Positions 45,602 through 60,600 of a stretch of 64,000 nt of DNA are shown here, one piece after another. Position 1 is the stretch's first letter, and each line of letters opens with the position of its first letter. Source of the stretch: Erythroxylum novogranatense (taxonomy: Eukaryota; Streptophyta; Magnoliopsida; Malpighiales; Erythroxylaceae). The stretch covers positions 2,232,001-2,296,000 of the forward strand of contig CM057229.1 in NCBI GenBank assembly GCA_029891385.1, written 5' to 3'. A model generated the notes under the pieces. That model was not told the origin of the DNA. It did no database searches and worked only from the letters and a program-made list of their open reading frames with translations. The position numbers and the translations under genes were made by a program.

Positions 45602-48600
45602 CTACAGAGCCTCCTCCATAAGTTTCTGGGTTAGAGCTTTGGGGAGTCCCATCACACTATCGGTTGTCCCAACCTGCACAAGTACACAACATCACTCAGG
45701 AAAAGTGATTTACTTCAACCTAAGCAGTAGGACTCATGAACATTGGAAGCTTTCAACTACTATCCGCTCAATATCTGTAATCTAATCATTTATAAGCAGA
45801 AAAAGTCGGTGCAAAACTACATGAAATACTAGTAGCAGCACTCAACGAGTCGGAGAAGGCAAAGTTCGATTAAGACCCAGATCAAGATTCTGTTCCGAAG
45901 CACAAAACTTTCATTTATTCAACCAGTTTGTTTTGGAAAACAGCATGGATAAGAAGTTTCATACCTTACATCTACTCAGTCTGTTCCTGTTCTTAACTTT
46001 AGATTGTTTCTTCTGTGTTTTTATTATACTATTCATTGCTATATGTTTTATCGAAGATCAGAAGACTTACCACTTCTTTAACATATGGTAAGATCAGAGG
46101 ATGCTCGATTATAAGCCCTCCAGCAGTTCTGAGCACAATTCCCTCTGCGACCTGAGTGGGAACAATGTTAAAAACACACCATTCGTCCAACATGTGAAAG
46201 TAATTCTTGTCGCGAAATGAAATCTTACCAACTTCTCAATAACTTCATCTGGTATCTCATGAAAATAGATCTGCAAGCATTACAATTCAGCTATCAATGC
46301 CAGAAATTCCATTTTAAAGAAATAGATCCTAGAAAAAATTTTAATTGTGACTTTCATCCAGTAGGATTATACTGAAAAGACCTTCTTCTTAATATCACAA
46401 ATAATCAAAAACGTTAATTTTTTTGTATGAAAAGATGAGGCTTGAATTTGGAATGTCGAAAATCTGTCATGAGACTGTGTCCTCTGCATTATACTAACAA
46501 CAGAAAATACCTCCACTTGGTCCCAACCTCCTTTTCGCAAACCAGTTTTTAAGTTCGTGACAAGAACTGACCCCACAGTTGCAGCATGGCCTCCAGAATA
46601 ATCTGCACTCCATGTTCATAAAAACTTATGCAGTGAAACAATGAAACAGCAGGAGTAGAAATGTAAGAATTTTAGACCAAACCTTTCATGAATTGGCGTG
46701 CTTCTTCCTCACTAGATGGCTTTTCCCTGATTGCGCCCCCATAGACAACCACCTTTGTAATATTAAATGACAGTAAGAAATGACACTAAACAGATGCATC
46801 TTCACAGAACTGTTGAATTTTCATATATAGAAGTATGAAACAAAAAAGTGCATGCTTTTATCACCAGAAGCCATTTATGTCCGAGGATACTAACTGAAGG
46901 TCCAGAAATTTGGGGTACTAAAAATCAATCAAACCAACCAATGCTCTCTTACGCTCTAAAGACTGTGGATAATGACAAGAAACAATAACTTGAAAGAGAA
47001 AACAAAAAGGGCAATGCCCAAACTCAGAGGAATTCAACTGCTTGTTGCATGTCATTATTAAGTAGAAGCTCGACCATAATGAGTCTATCATCCAATTATC
47101 TTTCATATACACCCACTCAACATGTATGCTATGGAAAACATTCATGTTGACAGATTAGGAATAGATATTGTTGACAGATTAGGATTCCTTATTCCTTGTA
47201 TAATTAGGATTCCTTATTCCTTGTATAATTAGGATAGTTTCTCCTATATATTCTTATGTATACACCTTGTAAATTATGAGAAAGTGAATAAGAAAATCTT
47301 CATGGTATCGAGCTTGATGCCTATTTCGAGATTGAGTTATTCTCTCTCCCGCATCTACGATTTTTCGCTTCGTCCAACTAAGGGTTGAGTTTCTCTCCTC
47401 TCTCAACACCTCCCACACCGAAGATCGGCAAGGTCAAGTTCGCCAGCCATAAAATTTCACTACCATCCGACGTCGCTGTGGTGTCACGCACACCAAGCTC
47501 CGGCTAACACCGTTTCACTCGCGGTAGCGTGGCGCGTGTCACCATCTCCGCCACCGTCCAACGCTGGTTTTTGCCCAGATCATTCTCCGGCCCTCTGCGA
47601 CTGATCAGCCCTTCTCCGGTCATTTCGACGACGTGTTTTTGGATCTTGAACAGTTCAATTTCTTACCGATCAAAATCCTTCACTATTCTATCATCATGTC
47701 GGACCTTAAGAAAGGATCTCAAGTAGATAAACCCCACGCCTTTAATGACGGTCCTATATTCATATTAGCCCTATTAAACTAGATGGTCGTGGTACTTATT
47801 TGGCTTGGTCTAGATCATGTTTATCGCTTATTAAGGCTAGAAGAATGCAAGGATACATTAATGGAGATAAGAAGCCACCAACTATTATCGATCCATATTT
47901 TAGTCAATGGGATTACGACACGAGACCACCTCTCAAGACGTATTCCGTAGGACATCTAGAATAGCACGTAACCAAGACTCCAACACCAACTTGACTTCGC
48001 ACAAGAGACTCCTACTCCAACTTGACATCGCCTTTATTTTAGCTATTGTTATTTATCTTATCCCATGTCTTTAAGAATTAGTTATGCATTACGATTAGGA
48101 ACCTATCAAGATAAATATCGATAGCTAGATTTAATTCAACAACTTGAGAAATTAATCCTTATGTTTTGAGTTTAGTCCTCTCCATACTGGACCGACTTGG
48201 GAGTTTAAGATTCTTGCTTCCAAATTCGTTAATAAAATTCCATTCTTCGCTATCTCTACTCTCCTATTTTTCTGGTTCCTATCATTGGTATCGAAAGCAG
48301 TTAAACTTCCATGGTCAATACGTCGCCCACATCCGTAAACCCCGGAACACATACCAACATACCGAACCGCCTATGGAGGCACTATCACAACAACTTTCAG
48401 CCTTGGCAGCAAGGTTGACGCAATCGACACCTCGGCAACAAGTAGCAAAGACTTAAGACAAGCCGTAATAAGGGAAAGGTCTAGATTTGGGTAAAGATAG
48501 CAATCGCGCGTAAATCATTGGAAAGAAGAGGATGAAGAAGGAGAACAATCATGGGGAGTCGTGGCCCTCATAAAATTCCCTATACCAAAATTGATTTCCT

Positions 48601-51600
48601 AGATTCGATGGAGGAGATCCACGTGGATGGATTTTGAAGGTGAGAAATATTTCGGTATTATCAAACACCGAGGAATCAAAGGTTGACGTGGCGGCTATGT
48701 ATTTGGAAGGTGACGCTCTTGATTTATTCGCTGATTAATTCCGAGAGAACCATTTTATATTGGGAGGAGCTAGTGAATGCACTTCAAGAGCAATATGGTC
48801 CCGCTGAATTTCAAAACCCGATGAACATCTTTGTGCTATCCGTCAAACAGGACGGTACAAGAATACCGCCAAGAATTTGCTAAAAGATCGCAAGAGTAAA
48901 AATTGGCGAACATTGTCTTTGGGTATTTTCTCCATGGGCATGAGATGATTTAAAAGTCGATGTAAGAATACATAAACCCTGATCCGTGTATAGGGCAATG
49001 AGCTTGGCTTTAGAATTTGAGCAAAAGGCAAATCAATCGTGGAAACAAAACAAATCATTTGGGTCACTCAAAACAAGCCCCATTCCTCACAAATCCCTTT
49101 CTCTCGTGTTCCACTCAATCTACCCCTCATCAACCAACGCCCACCAAGAATGCCTCATCTTCACGAACCGCAATGCCTCGACCTTGGGAACAGGAAAGAC
49201 AAAGAACGATCGCTAAGGGATTGTGCTTGGTGTAACGAAAAATTCTCCCCAGCCATCGGTGCAAGGTGCGACTCTCACCCTTCGGAGATGGTCGACGACG
49301 ATGACGCACTCGCAGCAGATCTAGTCGAGAACAAAGGTCGACGCCAATGACGACGTAAGCAGGGAGTACGCCGAGATATCCCTCCACGCGATCTTGGGCA
49401 ACCCTACCAAAGACAACGATGAAGCTACAAGGAGTGCTAGGAGACCGCAAGGTGCTGATTTTGGTGGACAGCGGCTCCACTCACAACTTTGTGTCGAAAA
49501 AATTGTGGAAGAGCGAAATTACCGTAAAAGTGTATCTTCTTTTGGGGTACAAATCGGTAATGGAGAGATCATCTGCCGCAACCGTATTCGCCATAATATT
49601 TCTATTCAATTACTCGGTCTTACTATTACCCGTGATTACTACCCTTTCTCACTTGGTGGAGCAGATGTTGTTTTAGGTATCGATGGTTGGCTTTCTAAAT
49701 CTGATTCAGTAAACCGAACGAGATGTTCCTAATCTTTTACTTGAATGGGAAAAATACAAGCTTCAAGGATTGCCACCCAAGCCAAATTCAGAGCTAGTTT
49801 CAGATTTGTCCAAGAAGGAAGTACATTCAAAAACACCATCCTCGCTCCAATTCGGAAGGTACCGAGAAGTTTGAAAATGTGTTTGAGGAACCTACCAATC
49901 TTCCACCATACCGACAAAGACTATCACTCCATCCCTCTTACCCGATGCTAAACCACCAAATATCCGCCCATACCGCTATCCTTATTTCCAAAAACCAAAT
50001 CGAACAACAAGTTGTCGACTTACTCAAATCAGGTTTATTCAACCCAAAGACCAGCCCTTTGCTAGCCCAGTTCTTCTTGTTAAAAGAAAGATAATTCTTG
50101 GCGGATGTGCGTTGATTATAGAAGGCTCAACCAGTTACAACCCCGATAAATACCCAATACCAAATGTTGACGAGCTTCTTGATGAGTTATATGGAGCCAC
50201 CATTTTTCAAAATTGACCTTCGCTCGGCTACCACCAAATAAGAGTCAACCCGGTGATATCCCCAAAAATTTTTAGAACCCATTCGTGCCACTCTGAATTT
50301 GTTGTTATGCCTTCGGCCTCACCAATGCCCTTCAACCTTCCAATCCGCAATGAATGAACTTTTCCGTCCTTATTTAAGAAAGTTCATCATCGTATTCTTC
50401 GATGATATTCTAATCTGGTCCTTCTTTGGAACATCATCTGGAGCATTTGCAACTCACACTAAGAATGCCGCAAGAACAACGAGATATGCCAAAGCATCTA
50501 AATGTCTTTTGGCCAACAACGCATCACTTTCTTGGGACACATGGTTTCGCCAACGGTGTTGAGGTGGACCAAGAAAGATTCAAGTCGTGGTTGATTGGCC
50601 AAGGCCACGCGAATGTGAAGGAACTCCGTGGATTTTGGGGTTGACAGTTACTACCGACGCTTTGTTAAGAATTATGGGTTGTTGGCACGACCCTCACCGA
50701 CCTTACCAAGAAAGATGCTTTTCAATGGACTTGGCAAGAAAGAGACATTTTCCGGACTTAAACAAGCCCTTACTACGGCATCGGTCCTCCAACTTCCTAA
50801 TTTCACTCAACCCTTTATGGTTGAATGTGATGCTTCTTCTGAAGGGATTGGAGCAATTCTACTCCAAGCTGACCATCCAATCGCATATTACAGTAAGGGT
50901 CTCTCATTCTCCAACAGATTTAAATCTACTTATGATCGCGAGTTGCTTGCCTTGGTGTTATCACTGCGAAATGGAAGCATTACCTTTTAGGACATCATTT
51001 TTTGTGAGGATCGATCACAATAGCCTCAAATACCTCCTCACCAACGCTAACAACCAATGAGCAGCAGCGCCTCTTAATGAAGTTACTGCCATTCGACTTC
51101 ACCATCATCTACAAGGCTGGAAAGGAAAATAAAGGAGCTGATTCCTTATCTAGGCGTCCTCAACATGCTGACCTCCTAGCTCTCACGGTTCCAATTCCAC
51201 TTGATTTTTCTCACTGGTATGAGGCATTATTGGCTGACCCTTACACGAGGGATATAATTGACAATATAAATCAAAACCCCTCCTCTCAATCTGATTTTCA
51301 AATGGTGGATCACAAGCTGTACTTTAAGGAGCGCCTAGTGGTTCCATTGAATCACCCCATGCGTCATAAGCTACTTTCTGAAGCTCATGACACGATGGCA
51401 AGAGTCATGGGGATACTTGAAGACATTAAACGATTAACAACATCCTTCTTCCGCCACAAATGAAAAAGGACGAAGGCTTATGTGCAAAATTGCTTAGTCA
51501 TCAACAAGTAAAATATCAAGCCACAGCACTGCGGCCTCTTGCAACCACTTCCTATACCCGAACGAATATGGGAGGACATCTCAATGGACTTCATATCTGG

Positions 51601-54600
51601 TTTACCAAAATCTGGCGGCTATGACACAATCTTAGTAGTGGTTGATCGCCTCAGTAAGTATGTTCATTTTATTCCCATCTCTCACCCGTATACTGCAAAG
51701 GTGATTGCTGAAAATTTTGCAAAGAAATTGTCCGCCTTCACGGTATTCCTAGATCCATTATTTCGATAGAGACACGTCTTTTGAGTGCTTTTAAGGTGAA
51801 CTGCTCGGACTTAGTGGTACCAAACTCAGATGAGCTCTTCCTATCATCCCCAAACCGACGGACGGATCAAGTTGTTAATCGGCGCCTTGAAACCTATTTA
51901 AGGTGCTTTGCTTTGGAGCAACCGCGTTCTTGGAGTCGTTTCCTAGCATGGGCGAAATTTTCCTTAATATCGGATTTCATTCTTCCACGGGCACCACACC
52001 TTTTAAGATAGTCTATGGCGAGATCCTCCCACTATTTCTCCTTTTGTGCAAGGTGAAACAAGAATAGCAGAATCGAACAACGACTTCTTGCTCGTGACAA
52101 CATGCTTAAACTCCTCAAGGAACACCTCTTGAAGGCCCAAACTAGAATGAAGCAACAAGTCGATACTAAGAGACGGAACTCGCCAGTCGGTGGTGATGAT
52201 TTTTCTTCGCTCCAACCATACCGTCAAAAGTCCCCGACCAAAGAAAAGAAACGAAAAACTATCTCCAAGATTTTCGGTCCATACAAGGTTATTCGACGTG
52301 TGGGGAACGTAGCATATGAGTGGACTTACCCACAACTTCCAAGGTACATCCCATTTTCCACGTATCCTTGTTAAGACCAAAGATTTGGGCAAGTCGCATC
52401 AACCCTCGGTAGCCACTTCCTATTAATGATGACTGGAGCTAGTGCTACAACCTGAAAAAATTTCGCTCATAGATGGGTGCAAATAGCGATCATTCCCACT
52501 TAGAACTACTAGTTCAATGGGCTGCCCGTCCTTTGGAAGAAGCTAGTTGGGAAAGTTATGATCTTATTAAGGACCGCTTCTTCTTTTCGCCTTGAGGACA
52601 AGGCAAATTTTCAGAGGGATGCATTGATACGAGACCACCTCTCAAGACGATTCCGAAGGACATCTAGAATAGCACGTAACCAAGACTCCAACACCAACTT
52701 GACTTCGCACAAGAGACTCCTACTCCAACTTGACATCGCCTTTATTTTAGCTATCGTTATTTATCTTATCCCATGTCTTTAAGAATTAGTTATGCATTCG
52801 ATTAGGAACCTATCAAGATAAATATCCGATAGCTAGATTTAATTCAACAACTTGAGAAATTAATCCTTATGTTTTGGAGTTTAGTCCTTCCATACTGACC
52901 GACTTGGGAGTTTAAGATTCTTGCTTCCAAATTCGTTAATAAAATTCCATTCTTCGCTATCTCTACTCTCCTATTTTTCTGGTTCCTATCAGATTCTGAT
53001 AATTCTTTGGTTATGTCTTGGCTTATTAATTCTATGGATCCTAAAATCTCTAGGCAGTATTTACTGCTTGATACTGCGGAAAAAATATGGAAAGCTGCAA
53101 AAAATACCTATTCTCGAGTGGGAAACGATGCTCGGATTTTTGAACTCCGTAATAAAATTCATGGCACAAAACAAGGTGAGCTTTCATTCGTAATATTTCT
53201 CTGAGTTGAGTAGTTTATGGCAGGAGCTAGATTATTATCAGGATTTTCAGGCTCAATGTGCTGACGATGCAGTACTGATACAAAATATGATTGAAAAGGA
53301 GAGGGTGTATGATTTTTTGGCTGGTTTGAATTCTGAATTTGATCAATTGAGAGTTCAAGTTATTGGCAGATCTCCTTTTCCTCCTCGAGGAGGCACATTC
53401 TTATATTCAGCAGGAAGAGACTAGAAGAAGTGCCATGCTTTACACTGCACCAGTTGAGAAATCAGGTTTAACTGCACATATTACTCATGAGCAGACAAAG
53501 AGTAATGCTTCTGATAAAGATCAGTTAATCTGTGATTATTGTGGAAAGCCAAGACATTCCAAGGAAACTTGCTGGAAATTGCATGGGAGACCTGCTAGGG
53601 GTCGTGGAAAACGAGCTAATTCAACAAAGGCTCAGGCAAATGTGGTAGAAACAGTAGACTCTTCCAAGGAGACAGTTTCAGTTGCAAATCTCTCTCCTGA
53701 TGAAATCCAGCATTTCCGGCAACTTCTATCTCAATTCAATTCCTCCTCAAAGCTACATCCAATTTTGTTAAATCGTAATCCGTAAAGCTAATCTTAATAC
53801 ATGGATTATTGATTCGAATGTAATAGACATATGACAGCACTTCTAAAGGCTTTCTTAACTATTCTCCTTGTCTAAAAAAGGATTGTGTCAGATAGTCGAT
53901 GGGTCATTAGCTTCTATTTCGGGACAGTTCCATTGTCGTACTCCAAATCTTAAATCGTTTTGATTCTTCATGTTCCTCAATTTCTGTCAATCTTTTATCT
54001 GTTAGTGCTATCACCAAAGCTCTAAACCGAAGGTCGAATTTTTCCCGACATCGATTTTCAGACCTTCAACCGGAAGAGGATTGGCGATGGTAGAGAACAT
54101 GATGGCTTATACATGATGGAAGATGGTCAAGGTGTAGCCTTTTTGGAGATTGTAAGGATGTCAATCGAGATAATCTGATTGCATAGGCGGTTAGGGCATC
54201 CTTCCTTTTTGTCTTAGAAAGATTACATCCCGATTGTTTTCTAGGACTCGATTTGATTCTTTATCTTGTGATGCTTGTGAGTATGCTAAACATACTCTAA
54301 CTCTTATCCTTTGAGTGATAATAAAACCATCGTTCCTTTTACGCTTGTTCATTCGATGTTTGGGGACCTACTCGGATCGCCTCTATCTCGACATCGTTGG
54401 TTTGTTACTTTTATTGATTGTTGCACTAGGATGACTTGGGTGTATTTGATTAAAGCAAAAGTGATGTTTTCTTATGCTTTCAATCGTTTCATCGAATGGT
54501 GCAAACTCAATTTGATGCTAAGATAAAAGTATTGAGAACTGATAATGGGACGTAATACATGGATAGTAGATTTGGTACTTATTTGGAATCTCATGGGATT

Positions 54601-57600
54601 ATTCATCATACTAGTTGTCCTTATACTAGTGCCAGAATGGGGTGGTGAAAGGAAAATAGACATTTATCGGAGGTTGCTAGATCCCTTATGTTCACGATGA
54701 ATGTTCCAAAACCATACTGGGGATCTTTGCTCGTCAGTACCTATCTTATTAATAGAATGCCTCTTAAAACACTCAATTTTAGGGCTCCTTTGGAAGTCTT
54801 AACTGGCAAGAATGGCTATACTGTTCCACCAAAGGTTTTTGGCTGTGTATGCTTTGTCCATACCAAGAATATTGGCAAACTTGATCCACGGGCCCTGAAA
54901 TGTGTGTTCATTGGGTATTCTCCAACCCAAAAGGGCTATAAATGTTATCACCCTCCATCTAGGAAGTTTTATGTTAGTATGGATGTTACCTTTCGAGAGT
55001 CTGAACCTTACTTTGGCACTACCCAATCACCTCTTCAGGGGGAGAGTAGTGAAGGAGAGGTGATGTCTGTGGTTCTTGGTGATCTTGTTCCAAATGTTGT
55101 TCAGAGGAGAATGAGGAGACTGTTGTTCCAAATATTATTGGACGGTTAGATAGACTGATTTATTGAGATATTCAAGGAAAACAGTCCAAGAAGCCATCAT
55201 GTCTTCTACATCGCAGAATCCTCCGTGAGTTATCTTCGATTCGATTTAAACTTACCTATTGCTCAAAGAAAAGGGGTCGTGGCATGTACAAAACACTCTA
55301 TATCTAACTTTGTTTCCTATGATTCCTATCTCCTTCCTATAGAGCCTTTGCCTTGTCTCTTTCTTCTATGTCTATTCCACAGATTGGAGGAAAGCTATTA
55401 CAGATCCAAAGTGGAAAGAAGCTATGATAGAAGAAATGAAAGCTCTCGTCAAAAATGAAACTTGGGAACTAGTTGATGCTCCGGATAAGAAGCTAGTTGG
55501 TCAGAAGTGGGTGTTCACAATAAAACACAAAGTCGATGGCTCGGAGAGAGGTTCAAAGCTAGATTGGTGGCAAAAGGATTCACTCAAACTTATGGAGTTG
55601 ATTATCGAGACTTTGCACTGTTGCTAAAATGAATACCATCAGAATTTTGTTATCTTGCTTGACTAATTTGGATTGGGATTTGCAACAATTTGATGTAAAA
55701 ATGCATTCCTACATGGAGACTCGAAGAAGAAGTTTATATGGAGATTCCTCCGGTTTTGACGATGAAAGAACTCAAGGAAAGGTGTGCGATGAAAAAGGCT
55801 TTGTATGGATTGAAACAATCTCCAGAGCTTGGTTTGACGAGTTCAATAAAGCCATGATTTCTTTTGATATCAACAAAGCAATGCTGATCATACCCTCTTT
55901 ATGAGACACTATAAGGGTAAGATTACTCTTCTCATTGTTTATGTTGATGATATAGTGATGACGAGGAGATGATAAAGAAGAAATGGCTCGCTTGAAGGAA
56001 CTTTTGGCTCAGAATTTGAGATCAAGGAGCTTGAAGATTACAGATTTCTTGGGAATTGAGGTTGCGGATCAAAAAGGAATCTTCATTTTCAAAGGAAGTA
56101 CATTCTCGATCTTTTGGGTGAAACGGTATGCTAGGATGTAAACCAACAGAATCACCCATTGAAAGCAATCATAAGTTACAAGTCTGAATCAAGCTCCAGT
56201 TGATAAAGGCGATATCAAAGATTGGTTGGAAGGCTTATTTATCTCTCTCACACTGCACTGCATATTGCTTATGCAACAAGGTGGTGAGTCAATTTATGCA
56301 TGACCCTGAGAGTCTCATATGGAGGTCCGTCTTTCAGATTTTGCGCTATTTAAAGTCACCCAGGAAAGGTCTTCTTTCTCTAAACATGACCATCTTGGAT
56401 TGAAGCCTTTACAGATGCCGATCAATGGGTCTCTAGATGATAGAAGATCCACTATCGGTTATTGCACCCTCGTAGGAGGGAACTTAGTTACTTGGAGGAG
56501 CAAGAAGCGAGTGTAGTTGCTAGATCAAGTCGTATGTAATACGTAGCTATGGCTCAAGGTGTCTGTGAACTTTTATGGCTCTGTAAATTAATGGTGGAGT
56601 TGAGGTTGGTGGGAGAGACGAGTTATCCTTGTATTGTGATAACAAGGTCGTAATCAAGATTGCTCATAATCCTGCTCAACATGATAGACAAAGCACATTG
56701 AAATTGATCGACACTTTATTAAAGAAAAGTTAATCGATGGTGTCTTGAGCTTACTTCATGTGACTTCGAAAGACAACTAGTCGACGTGTTTACAAAAGGG
56801 CTCAACAATCGGACCTTTCATATTTTGATTTGCAAGTTGGGCATGTAATATCTTTGCACCAACTTGAGGGGAGTGTTGATGATTAGGAATAGATATTGTT
56901 GATGATTAGGATTCCTTATTCCTTGTATAATTAGGATTCCTTATTCCTTGTATAATTAGGATAGTTTCTCCTATATATTCTTATGTATACACCTTGTAAA
57001 TTATGAGAAAGTGAATAAGAAAATCTTCAATTCATAAAGGAACAAAAGGTTCGTGAGTTAAAAGCAAATGGTGAACTTAATTAGTTGATGCTCAATAATT
57101 AACACAGCTACAGGTTTTTTTAAATGGTATTCCACTCATGTTCAGACAAGGACCAAGTAGCATAACCTGTCGGAAACATTCACCTTATTCTAATCGTTTA
57201 AAACTACATCAGCAGACTCCGTTACGTAGACTTTTACTACAGTTAAGAAAGGAAGGATATGAAATGATTTTGGGTATGAAACCAAGTGGAACTTTTCTAT
57301 ACAGGAGTGAATTAGAAGCATAGGCATAAATAATAATCGAATGATACTTGATCAGAGGTAATTAGTAATGTTGGCTCAGCATCCTTTGCATACTCGCTGA
57401 TTGGAAGCCTTTGCAAGATGGCATCAGCCTGGAAAGAAGTTTTCACCAGCTAAGGTAAGCACTAATCACCTGAATCAAAGTTCAAATCCAACACCAAAAG
57501 CCAAGATATTAAGGCAGTGACAGCAAAGTGAAACAAAAACACGTTATTAAACACAACAGAAGCAACTGTAACAATAATTTTAGCAATAACATTAACCATA

Positions 57601-60600
57601 GAGCAGATAGCTGCAGCACAGGAAGTATCATAATTCAAAGACTTCAAGAGTTTCTTAACATGGCCCTACTTGGAAGATTAGAAATGTCTCCATCTAAACT
57701 TGCTGAAAAAGATGTAACCCTTACTTTTAAGGGTTTCAATCTGATAGAACTAGTGATAGAACTCTCAATTACTGAGAGATTTTGCACTGATTTTTATTAC
57801 TGTATGACTTGGAATCTGCCAAGTTCTCGATAGTATCTGACCAATTCGAGAGGACTGTTCTCTCCTAGCCTTAGGCTCACGGAATGTTCTTTTGCTAACC
57901 GAAAAATCATCCCTTTTTCCCCATCATTCCCTCTTTATACCTCGACAATTCTATAACTAACTCACCTCATCATCTCTCTCTCCCGCCTTATTCTAACTAC
58001 CTTTTCTTATTCAGAACCGAATGAAGACATCCTTCATTCAGCCTACTCCTTGTCTTGCCCTTCTTGAATATACTTTCATAATAGGAGGTCTAACATTGCT
58101 CCCCATAAGATGCACCTTGTCCTCAAGGTGAAACTCCTAAAGAGTGTCACCATATCATCGAAGAGTTCCCAAGTAGCTTCAATTTGCTGAACTCTTCCAC
58201 TTGATCAAAACTTCAAGGCCTTGATTCCCACCCCATGGTCTCACCGCTAAGACCTCTTCGGCCGAACGGATAACTCCTTGTCGCTCATCCATTTGTCGTA
58301 AGATCACCGATCAAGATCCTCCCCACTATTGCTCTCACCGAGAGACGAGGAAAACAGGTGGATCCTAGTGACTCCTAAGTTGCAATTCATAAGCCACCCT
58401 CCCAATCCTTCAGAAATCTTAAATGGCCCAAAATATCTAGGGGCTAGCTTTTCATTGGCTCTTTTCATTTTTGTTAGTTGACGGTAAGGAGCTAATTTCA
58501 GCCAAACCTTGTCTCCCTCATTGAAATTCACTTCTCGCCTATGTTTATCACCCTACTCTTCATATCACTTTGGGCCTTTGTTAGATGTCGTTAATCTTTT
58601 CCAGATAGTGATCCCTCTCACGCAATAGGACCCTCATCGACACCATTTTAGTTACCCGTGACCCCATCTCGAAAATGGGAGGAGGATCCTTCCATACAAA
58701 ACCTTAAATGGTGTAGTGTGAAGGGCTACGTGATAGGAAGTATTGTAACAATACCGCCCACCCTAACCATTTAGCCCATCGCTTTGGAATCTCTCCGCCA
58801 AACACCTTAAATAAGCCTCCATCGATCGGTTTACTACTTCAAGAGTCCCATCCGTTTGAGGATGATAGGTCGAATCAATTTCAGAGTTGTTCCATGCACT
58901 TTGAACAATTCTCCCAAAATTTGCTCATAAAAATCTTGTCTCTATCGTAAATCACGCACCTAGGAAGCCATGTAATTTCACAATTTCCTTGATGAACATT
59001 TCAGCTATTGATTGGGCCGTGTATGGGTGTTTGAGTGGTAAGAAATGGGCATACTTACTAAGCCCTGTCTACAACTACCAAGATAGCGAATACCCCAAGG
59101 ACTTAGGAAGCCCTTCTATAAAATCCATCGTTAACTCATCCCAAACCCGATTAGGTACCTCTAGGGTTGTAGTAATCCTACATTTGGTGATAGAGTCAAG
59201 TATTTGTTCTGCTGACATATTAGACATGCAACCACAAACCGATAGATTTCCTTCTTCATACCTTCCCAAAGACAATTCGCTAGAGATCCTCTTGTATGTC
59301 TTTAAAGGTCCCCATGTCCTCCCAAATGACTTTCATGTCCCTCCTTCAATATCTTGGCTATGAAAACTAAGTGCTAGAGATGACTAATCTGTCTTTGTAA
59401 TAGAGTCTTCCCCGCTTAACTGTAAGGGGTCTCAATCTCGGATCTTGGCTAATAGCTTCCTCAAATCCTCGAGCTTGCTATCCTCCTCTATCTCCTGTAG
59501 AATTTCCTCCATGTCAATGACCTTATAGGTCATTAAGGTCTCGCAATTCTTCTTGGATCTGCACCCTTGATAGGCATCCGCCACCTTATTTTCCTTCCGT
59601 GTTTGTATTCAATGTTGAAGTCAAAGCCTAATAGCTTAGTAATCCACTTCGGTAATCGGGTGGATCTCCTTTGTTCTAATAGGAATTTTAAGGGTTTTGA
59701 TCTGCATTTAATGACAAATGTGGCCTAATAGGTAAGACCTCCATTTTTAACAACCAACACAATTGCTAGGAGTTCCTTTCATACGCCGATTGTCCCTTCC
59801 TTGCACCGTAAAATGCTTGACTAAAGTAGGCAATGGGTCTATTGTTCGCATCAACACAAATTTCACACCTACAAATTGAAGCATCTGCTTCTAAGATAAA
59901 AGGTAGATTGAAATCAGCAAGGCTAGTAACTTTAGGGTGGTCATAGCCTTCTTCACCACTAAATGCCTTCTCACTTCGCAATTAATCGAAAATTATTTTT
60001 CTTAAGCATTTGAGTCAATGGACCCGCTATATACCCGCATTCTTCACAAATTTTCTATAATAGCCGATTAACCCCAAGAATCCTCTCGGCTTTTTAAGGT
60101 GAGTGGCTTTGGCCACTTAAGCATTACTTCCACCTTGGACCGATCTGCCGCCACTCCATGTTTAGATACAATGTGCCCCAAATATTCCGTATGTTGTTGC
60201 CCAAAACACACTTCCTTTGATTAGCATAGAGTTGTTGATCCATTAGGATGTTTAAAGTTACCTTAAGGTGCATAAGATGCTCCTCCTTACTCTTGTTGTA
60301 AATTAGGATATCGTCGAAGAATACCGTAATAAACTTTCGAGATAGGGTTTAAAATCTGATTCATCAAAGATTGAAATGTAGCCGGTGCGCTTGTTAACCC
60401 AAACGGCATTACCACAAATTTGTAGTGTCCTTCGTGGGTTGAATGTCGCCTTCTCAATATCTTCCTCCTTCATTCTTATTTGGTGGTAACCGGACTTTAA
60501 GTCTATCTTGGAGAAGATAGTTGCCCCATTCAGCTCATCCATCAATTCCTCTATTATGGGAATTGGAAATTTGTCACATATAGTCACCTTGTTTAGCGCA

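Larger units (their letters stand above)
47916..52991 (+). mobile_element. Ty3/gypsy retrotransposon nested in the copia gag
   Basis: LTRs 47916-48284 and 52625-52991 (369 and 367 bp), ending TTCCTATCA; the 5' copy begins CGACACGAGACC where the 3' copy has TGATACGAGACC. Target duplication GATTA/GATTC (47911-47915 and 52992-52996), one base different. Primer site TTGGTATCGAAAGC follows the 5' LTR. The interior carries a worn gag, protease, RT, RNase H and integrase in gypsy order, and pol ends in LEDKANF, the same C-terminal motif as the other gypsy elements here. Size of about 5.1 kb and short LTRs suggest a chromovirus such as Reina (inference). Heavily frameshifted. Confidence 0.85.
47145..57029 (+). 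mobile_element. Ty1/copia retrotransposon in the Maf intron (itself interrupted)
   Basis: LTRs 47145-47302 and 56874-57029 (158 and 156 bp) start TGTTGA and end AAAATCTTCA; each holds a 26-bp internal repeat (ATTCCTTATTCCTTGTATAA twice). The 5' LTR is followed by a primer site TGGTATCGAGCT (initiator-Met type) and the 3' LTR is preceded by AACTTGAGGGGAG. Target duplication ATTCA at 47140-47144 and 57030-57034. It is antisense to Maf. Domain order is the copia one: gag, integrase, RT, RNase H. A gypsy element (47916-52991) splits its gag. Without it the element would be about 4.8 kb. Several stops make it inactive. Confidence 0.9.

Noticed and set aside
57138..57323. Small plus-strand frame in the Maf intron
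   Set aside because: No recognisable domain; lies in ordinary intron DNA between two insertions.
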